From Sphingomonas sp. Leaf20 (GTDB taxonomy: Bacteria > Pseudomonadota > Alphaproteobacteria > Sphingomonadales > Sphingomonadaceae): a stretch of DNA of 64,000 nt. The notes under the pieces are model-generated. The model was not told the origin of the DNA. It was given only the letters and a program-made list of their open reading frames with translations, and ran no database searches. Made by a program: the position numbers and the translations under genes. The stretch is taken from contig NZ_LMKN01000008.1 in assembly GCF_001421535.1 (NCBI RefSeq), forward strand, positions 586,980 through 650,979, given 5' to 3'. This document shows positions 59,068-64,000 of the stretch, piece by piece. Every line of letters begins with the position of its first letter. Within the stretch, counting starts at the first letter, position 1.

Positions 59068-60372
59068 ATGCGGAACAGGGTGATTGCAGGCGTCGGACTG
59101 GCGTTCGCCGCGACGGGCAGCCTCGCCGTGGCCCAGCAACCGCCCGGCACGACCTATCGCGCGCCGGGTGCGAGGCCCGCGGCCGTGGCCCGCCCGGTTG
59201 CGCCGCCTGCCGGCACCCGCCCGGCTGCCGCGCCGCGCCTGGTCCATTCCGCGACGCCGACCGCCACAACGCCGCGCCGTGCGCGCTGGGGCAGCAAGAT
59301 CGGCGGGCGCTGGTGGGCCGGGGCCAATGCTCCCGGTGGCTGGAACAGCTACCGCCGGCCGACGCGCGGCTCGGCGTTGCCGCCCTACTGGATCGCGCCG
59401 CGGTTCGCGGTCAACGACTGGTCCAGCTATGCGTTGCCGCAACCACCGCAGGGCTATGCCTGGACCCGCTATTACGACGATGCGGTCCTCATCGACAGTC
59501 GCGGATCGGTGTACGACACGATGGGTGGGCTCGACTGGGACCGGGTCGACCGGCCCGTGCGCCCCGGTGTCGACTATGCGCAGGTCGACCGGACGACCTC
59601 GGCCACCGCCCGGCCGGCCTATCCCGCGCCGCGCATCGCGGCCCCACGCGGGCTGCAGGGCGACGACCGCGTCACGATATCCCCGCCGCCGCGGCGTGAC
59701 ACGGGCGCAGGCGGCGCCGTCGCGGGCGCCGCGGTGGGTGGTCTGGCCGGCAACGTCATCGCAGGGCGTGGCAACCGGCTGGGCGGGACGCTGATCGGCG
59801 CGGGCGTCGGCGCGGCGGCGGGCTATGCCATCGACAAGGCCGAGGACCGTGGCCGTCCCGCGCCGCCGCCCTTGCCGCCGCGACGTGGTGGTCTGGACTA
59901 TCGCGACCGGGATGCCGGTCGGGTCTATGCGGGTGCCGTGGACGGCGGGCGCGGCTTTGACGGCCCCCGGTACGATGATCCCCGGTACGAAGATCCCGGC
60001 TACGACGGCCCGCGCGCCAGCGATCGGTATTTCGACGGGCGTGGCTACGACGATCCGCGCTATGACGGGCCGGGCTATGACGATCCGGGCTACGAAGACC
60101 GCCCGGTTTATGTCGATGGCCGGGCAGGCCTCGCGGGCGGGCGTTGGGTGTCGCCCGACGGCATGACGACCGTGACGACGACGGGAGGGGCCTATCCCGC
60201 GGTCCGGAGTTATCCGGGCGGGTCGTCGACGACGGTGGTGATCCAGTCGGCGCCGGTCACGACGACCACGACGACGACCGAATACATCACCGAGCCGGTC
60301 CGCTACACGACGCATGGCCCACGCACGACACGCAGCAAGACGCGGTACGTGAAGTCGCGCGCCAGCAGATAG
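59068..60372 (+). CDS. Secreted RcnB-like protein with glycine zipper and Asp/Tyr repeats
   Basis: A 434-residue exported protein. The signal peptide is residues 1-23 (RNRVIAGVGLAFAATGSLAVAQ). A Pro/Ala-rich linker leads to an RcnB-like domain (PPYWIAPRFAVNDWSSYALP, GYAWTRYYDDAVLID). A glycine zipper (AVAGAAVGGLAGNVIAGRG, GGTLIGAGVGAAAGYAID) could insert in a membrane. Next come tandem Tyr-Asp-Pro repeats (RYDDPRYEDPGYDGP and copies) and a Thr-rich tail ending in basic residues. The function is unknown; an envelope role is likely. AGGGAGAG is the ribosome-binding site. Confidence 0.82.
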   Translation: MRNRVIAGVGLAFAATGSLAVAQQPPGTTYRAPGARPAAVARPVAPPAGTRPAAAPRLVHSATPTATTPRRARWGSKIGGRWWAGANAPGGWNSYRRPTRGSALPPYWIAPRFAVNDWSSYALPQPPQGYAWTRYYDDAVLIDSRGSVYDTMGGLDWDRVDRPVRPGVDYAQVDRTTSATARPAYPAPRIAAPRGLQGDDRVTISPPPRRDTGAGGAVAGAAVGGLAGNVIAGRGNRLGGTLIGAGVGAAAGYAIDKAEDRGRPAPPPLPPRRGGLDYRDRDAGRVYAGAVDGGRGFDGPRYDDPRYEDPGYDGPRASDRYFDGRGYDDPRYDGPGYDDPGYEDRPVYVDGRAGLAGGRWVSPDGMTTVTTTGGAYPAVRSYPGGSSTTVVIQSAPVTTTTTTTEYITEPVRYTTHGPRTTRSKTRYVKSRASR

Positions 60373-60399
60373 GCGGCGCGCGGGGACGCTCGACCGCGA

Positions 60400-61692
60400 C
60401 TAGCGGCGGCGTTCGCGGCCGGCGAAGGTCACGGTGCTCTCGCTACCGTCCGCGCTCAGGGCAGACACACCGACGAAGTGATCGTCGACGGGGGTCTGTT
60501 TGAGCAGCGTCTCGGTGGCGGTGACATCCCGCATGTCCTTCCAGTCCTGCGTGTCGTTGCGCCGCCAGCGGACGCGGTAGCCCGCAGCACCCGGCACTGC
60601 GGCCCATTTCACCTGCGTGTCGCGCGACAGCGCGCCGGCGATCGTCACGTCGGCGGGCGCGGCGGGCGCGGCCGCGAGGCGCGCGAGCGTCGCGACGTTG
60701 ATCGCGGTGACCTTGGCGAGATACGGGAAATCCATCGCGGCGATCGTGTCGCCATACTCGACCTCGTTCTCGGTGCGCAGATCCTGGTGCTGGCGATCCC
60801 AGTTCTCGGCGGCGACGGAGAAGCGCACGGCCGGATAGCCGAGCTTGAGAAACGGCTCGTGATCGCCGCCGCGGCCGAACCGGTCGGGGCGACGGTCGAG
60901 CATCACGTCGAGCCCGCCGGGGATCGTCTGCGCGATGCCGTCGATCGTCTTGGCGAGTGCGCGGCTGGGGCCGTCGTCCTCGCCACCCTCGGCCCGGCGG
61001 CCGATCTGTGCGGCGAGATCCTCGGAGGCGCGGATGCCCTCGGAGAACACCCGGACGCTCGACGCCATGCGCACGCCGCCCTGGCCGACCGTGTTGCCGA
61101 CGATGTCGTTGTTGAGCATCGCGCTGACCGCCCAGCCGCGCGCCTTGGCGGTATCGGCGAGCAGTTCGGCGCCCCACAGCCCCTGCTCCTCACCCGAGAA
61201 GACCGCGTAGACGATCGTCGCGTCGAACGTGCGCGTCGACAGCGCGCGTGCCGCCTCGAGCACCAGCGCGACGCCCGAGGCATTGTCGTTCGCACCCGGC
61301 GCATCGCTCGTCACGTTCATGACGTCGGTCACGCGGCTGTCGATATGCGCGCCGACGATGATAACGCGGTTCGGGTCGCGGCCCTTCTGGATGCCGAGCA
61401 CGTCCTCGACATAGACGCCGGTCGGTGCGCGCGGACCCGAGACGGTGCGGCCGATCCGCTCGACCGTGATGCAGCCGCCACAACCGCGACCGATCTCGGT
61501 AAAGCGCGCCGCGGCCCAGCTGCGCGCGGCACCGATGCCACGCTTCGGATCGGTGGTCGTGGAGGCGGTGTGGCGCGTGCCGAACCCGACCATCGCGGTC
61601 ACATCGGCCTTGAGGCGGGTGGCGGAGGGCGCGGGAAGCGCGGCGGCGGCTGCAGCGAGCAGCGGAAGGGCGAGGATTGGCATCGCCGCCAT
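60400..61692 (-). CDS. M28-family metallopeptidase
   Basis: A 430-residue exported aminopeptidase. The start at 61692 is chosen because the signal peptide follows at once (MAAMPILALPLLAAAAAALP); the frame is open to 61719. Zinc ligands and the catalytic Glu are in IVGAHIDSR, DAPGANDNASGVALVLEA, VFSGEEQGLWGAELL, and GRGGDHEPFLKLGYPAVRFS. A C-terminal Fn3-like domain (VKWAAVPGAAGYRVRWRR) closes it. It probably trims peptides in the periplasm. Convergent with the RcnB-like gene. Confidence 0.9.
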   Translation of the reverse strand: MAAMPILALPLLAAAAAALPAPSATRLKADVTAMVGFGTRHTASTTTDPKRGIGAARSWAAARFTEIGRGCGGCITVERIGRTVSGPRAPTGVYVEDVLGIQKGRDPNRVIIVGAHIDSRVTDVMNVTSDAPGANDNASGVALVLEAARALSTRTFDATIVYAVFSGEEQGLWGAELLADTAKARGWAVSAMLNNDIVGNTVGQGGVRMASSVRVFSEGIRASEDLAAQIGRRAEGGEDDGPSRALAKTIDGIAQTIPGGLDVMLDRRPDRFGRGGDHEPFLKLGYPAVRFSVAAENWDRQHQDLRTENEVEYGDTIAAMDFPYLAKVTAINVATLARLAAAPAAPADVTIAGALSRDTQVKWAAVPGAAGYRVRWRRNDTQDWKDMRDVTATETLLKQTPVDDHFVGVSALSADGSESTVTFAGRERRR

Positions 61693-61780
61693 CGTGGCGG
61701 CTTCGGCCGGGGAGCTCAAGCGGGGAGTGTGGGATTTGCGTGGTTTAGCGCCTCATCTCCGTCACGTGCCGCCGTTACCT

Positions 61781-61860
61781 CCCACCGCCGCCATCCCCCA
61801 CCGCCGTCTTCCCCCACCGCCGTCTTCCCCCACCGCCGTCATCCCCCACCGCCGTCATCC
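61781..61860. repeat. Five tandem 16-bp repeats
   Basis: Five head-to-tail copies of CCCACCGCCGTCNTCC (16 bases, N is A or T, first copy with one change). The last copy ends GTCATCC, which is also the left edge of the palindromic repeat that follows. Confidence 0.9.
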
Positions 61861-61934
61861 TGACGAAAGTCAGGATCCAGGGTTCCCATGGTGGCGCCTG
61901 TGGCTCTGGATCCTGACTTTCGTCAGGATGACGG
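61853..61934. repeat. Palindromic repeat, CATCCTGACGAAAGTCAGGAT family
   Basis: CGTCATCCTGACGAAAGTCA then GGATCCAG, a short centre, CTGGATCCTGACTTTCGTCA then GGATGACGG. Both outer ends run into tandem arrays of the same end sequences (61781-61860 and 61926-62015). This, the two arrays and the usp gene end occupy the 300-base gene-free stretch. Confidence 0.9.
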
Positions 61935-62015
61935 GTCTTCGGGATGACGGGTCTTCGGGATGACGGGGTCGTTCGGCGACACGGGGTCGTCAGGATGACG
62001 AGGTCGTAAGGATGA
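61926..62015. repeat. Tandem array of repeat right-end units
   Basis: Units beginning GGATGACG recur: GGGATGACGGGTCTTC twice (16 bases), then GATGACGGGGTCGTTCGG, CAGGATGACGAGGTCG and AAGGATGACG. They are degenerate copies of the right end of the adjacent palindromic repeat and run almost to the usp stop. Confidence 0.8.
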
Positions 62016-62022
62016 CGCGCCG

Positions 62023-62478
62023 TCAGCTCAACCGGTCGATCGCCTCGCTCGTCAGCGATCCCGGAATGATCATCACCGGCACTGGCAGCGCGCCCGCGTC
62101 GGTGCCCGAGAAATGCGCGATCAGGTCGCCCGGTGCACCGCTCGCGGCCGCACCGAGGACGAGTGCGGCGATGTCCGGGTTGGCGGCGATCATCTCGCGG
62201 ATGATCCTGGGGCCTTCGCCCTCGCGGACGGTGATCGACGGCCGCAGGTCGGATTCCTCGATCAGCGTCCCTGCCGCAGCCGCGACGAGACCCTCGGCAT
62301 GCAGCCGCGCCTCCTCCTCGATCGTCGCCTGGACGCCGCCAAAGGCGATGAATTCCTGCGGCGGGATCAGCGTGAGGATCTCGACGCCGCCGCCGGTCTT
62401 CACCGCACGGCGCGCGGCGAAGCGCAATGCGATCCCCGCTTCGGGCGATTCGTCGATCACCACCAGATAGACGCGCAT
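62023..62478 (-). CDS. Universal stress protein (UspA family)
   Basis: A 151-residue UspA-fold protein. The N-terminal VYLVVIDESPEAGIALRFAA and the C-terminal ALVLGAAASGAPGDLIAHFS follow the family, with a reduced G-rich nucleotide loop (GAAASGAP-x-DL). The EARLHAEGLVAAAAG helix is typical. The role is stress survival; no direct partner is visible. It is divergent from pdhC by about 138 bases. Confidence 0.88.
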   Translation of the reverse strand: MRVYLVVIDESPEAGIALRFAARRAVKTGGGVEILTLIPPQEFIAFGGVQATIEEEARLHAEGLVAAAAGTLIEESDLRPSITVREGEGPRIIREMIAANPDIAALVLGAAASGAPGDLIAHFSGTDAGALPVPVMIIPGSLTSEAIDRLS

Positions 62479-62616
62479 CTCGTTTCCCCTCCCGTTTTCG
62501 CGCTCTTGGTGACGTGCGGATGCGGTTCGCGCAAGGGGATGAGACCGCCGCGGGGTTGACCCGGAGGGGCGGGGGCGCGAGTAGGCGTGCCGTTACGTAA
62601 CGCCCTGGGGAAATCC

Positions 62617-63984
62617 ATGTCGATCGAGATCAAAATGCCTGCCCTGTCGCCGACCATGGAGGAGGGCACCCTCGCCAAATGGCTGGTGAAGGAAGGCGAC
62701 ACCGTGAAGTCCGGCGACATCATGGCCGAGATCGAGACCGACAAGGCCACGATGGAGTTCGAGGCGGTCGATGAAGGCGTGATCGCGAAGATCCTCGTCG
62801 CCGAGGCGAGCGACAACGTGAAGGTCGGCACCGTCATCGCGATCCTCGCCGAGGAAGGCGAGGATGCATCGTCGATCGAAGCGCCGACCAAGAGCGAGAC
62901 GCCCGCGCCCGCCGCCAAGGAATCCGAGAGCAAGCCCGATCCCAAGGATCCGAACGATACCGGCAGCGAGGCAAAGCCCGTGTCGCGGACGGCGGAGACG
63001 GCGGAGGATCATGGGCGCCCGGCCGACGCTGGTGCCGCACCTGCGCCCACGCCCGCGCCCGCTGCTGCCAGCGGTGATCGTGTGAAGGCGAGCCCGCTCG
63101 CGCGTCGCCTCGCCGCCGACAAGGGCATCGACCTTGGTGCGGTGTCCGGTTCGGGGCCGAAGGGTCGCATCGTCAAGGCCGACGTCGACAGCGCGAAGCC
63201 GGGCGCAGCGCCCGCCGCGAAGACCGAAGCCGCTGCGCCGGCCGCGTCCGCTGCCGCCCCGGCGCCTGCCGCCAAGCCTGCGACCGTGCCGGACATCCCG
63301 CACGAGGCGACCAAGCTCAGCAACGTGCGCAAGACGATCGCGCGTCGCCTGACCGAATCGAAGCAGACCGTTCCGCACATCTACCTGACCGTGAACATCC
63401 GTCTCGACGCGCTGCTCAAGCTGCGCGGCGAGTTGAATACGAGCCTCGAATCGCGTGGCGTGAAGCTGTCGGTCAACGATCTGCTGATCAAGGCGCAGGC
63501 CGTCGCGCTGATGCAGGTCCCGACCTGCAACGTGATGTTCACGCCCGACCAGCTGATCAGCTTCCAGCGCGCCGACATCTCGGTCGCAGTGAGCACGCCA
63601 TCGGGTCTGATCACGCCGATCATCGTCGGCGCGGACACCGCCTCGCTGTCGTCGATATCGACGCAGATGAAGGACCTCGCTGCGCGCGCACGCGACGGCA
63701 AGCTGAAGCCCGAGGAATATCAGGGCGGCACCGCCTCGATCAGCAACATGGGGATGTTCGGCATCACGCAGTTCGATGCGGTCATCAACCCGCCGCAGGC
63801 GATGATCCTCGCGGTCGGGGCGGGCGAGAAGCGTCCGTACGTCGTCGGCGACGAGCTTACCGTGGCGACCGTGATGTCGGCGACCGGCAGCTTCGATCAC
63901 CGTGCGATCGACGGCGCGGACGGTGCGCAGTTCATGAAGGCGTTCAAGCATCTCGTCGAGAATCCGCTGGGCATGCTGGCGTAA
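62617..63984 (+). CDS. pdhC: Pyruvate dehydrogenase complex, dihydrolipoamide acetyltransferase (E2)
   Basis: The E2 core of the pyruvate dehydrogenase complex, 455 residues. The lipoyl domain (1-80) has Lys43 in [14 protein letters not shown]. After a Pro/Ala/Glu-rich linker is the E1/E3-binding domain (about 150-190, [20 protein letters not shown]) and then the catalytic domain with active-site His428 in [26 protein letters not shown] precedes the ATG at 62617. The next 16 bases after the stop reach the window end. pdhA and pdhB are not in the window. Confidence 0.95.
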   Translation: MSIEIKMPALSPTMEEGTLAKWLVKEGDTVKSGDIMAEIETDKATMEFEAVDEGVIAKILVAEASDNVKVGTVIAILAEEGEDASSIEAPTKSETPAPAAKESESKPDPKDPNDTGSEAKPVSRTAETAEDHGRPADAGAAPAPTPAPAAASGDRVKASPLARRLAADKGIDLGAVSGSGPKGRIVKADVDSAKPGAAPAAKTEAAAPAASAAAPAPAAKPATVPDIPHEATKLSNVRKTIARRLTESKQTVPHIYLTVNIRLDALLKLRGELNTSLESRGVKLSVNDLLIKAQAVALMQVPTCNVMFTPDQLISFQRADISVAVSTPSGLITPIIVGADTASLSSISTQMKDLAARARDGKLKPEEYQGGTASISNMGMFGITQFDAVINPPQAMILAVGAGEKRPYVVGDELTVATVMSATGSFDHRAIDGADGAQFMKAFKHLVENPLGMLA

Positions 63985-64000
63985 GACCGTGACCGCTGTG

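Noticed and set aside
61781..62015. A CRISPR array, suggested by short tandem units
   Set aside because: The units are contiguous 16-mers without unique spacers, and no cas gene is in the window.

Overview
The window is high-GC alphaproteobacterial DNA that looks like a Sphingomonas or close relative (order Sphingomonadales). Evidence: CtrA with a consensus CtrA box in front of its gene, a cpa/tad pilus locus of alphaproteobacterial layout, a tandem glycine riboswitch driving gcvT-gcvH-gcvPA-gcvPB, a split two-gene MetH, an archaeal-type ProS, and many palindromic intergenic repeats ending in GTCATCC/GGATGACG. No rRNA, tRNA, insertion sequence, phage gene or CRISPR array was found. Most of the window is chromosomal housekeeping DNA.

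Layout. 1-3003: end of glyS, then ppdK. 3153-10810 (minus): cpaA-cpaB-cpaC-cpaD-cpaE-tadB-tadC plus one small membrane-anchored protein; the motor ATPase gene cpaF/tadA is absent from its expected place. 10830-12991: alpha/beta hydrolase and a D-amino-acid-dehydrogenase-like flavoenzyme. 13018-15446 (minus): ispH-thrB-rnhA. 15566-21463: lipoprotein, then the riboswitch-controlled glycine cleavage operon, which carries three families of inserted repeat. 21576-29833: CcdC-like membrane protein, EamA transporter, proS, secreted protein, CDF transporter, a 52-residue ORF, an ScfR-type regulator, a receiver protein and an aldo/keto reductase. 29830-30427: two small lipoproteins. 30604-36529: a methionine operon (ArsR-methyltransferase regulator, metF, metH N part, metH C part) with a perfect palindromic operator. 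36568-42952: CPA2 antiporter, beta-helix protein, PafA-like phosphatase, DsbD-like reductase. 43146-46482: a three-gene operon of circularly permuted ATP-grasp, alpha-E and transglutaminase-like proteins. 46487-51264: bpt, threonine ammonia-lyase, beta-hydroxyacid dehydrogenase, amidohydrolase. 51397-53794 (minus): ctrA and zwf, separated by the CtrA box. 53924-56326: LysR regulator divergent from pirin and wrbA. 56369-60372: M15 carboxypeptidase, RluA-family pseudouridine synthase, arfB, free-Met-sulfoxide reductase, RcnB/glycine-zipper protein. 60400-63984: M28 peptidase, repeat-rich spacer, universal stress protein, pdhC.

The main novelty is the behaviour of the palindromic repeats. One copy sits in frame inside the metH activation domain and another inside gcvPB. 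A third lies at the gcvPA/gcvPB junction together with an 18-bp duplication, which creates a 48-codon bridging ORF with ATGA overlaps at both ends. Near 61.8-62.0 kb the ends of a repeat have been amplified into 16-bp tandem arrays. Other points worth a second look are the missing cpaF with a 13-residue mini-ORF in its place, the Cys-to-Ser change in the transglutaminase-like protein, and the perfect 22-bp palindrome at the methionine operon.
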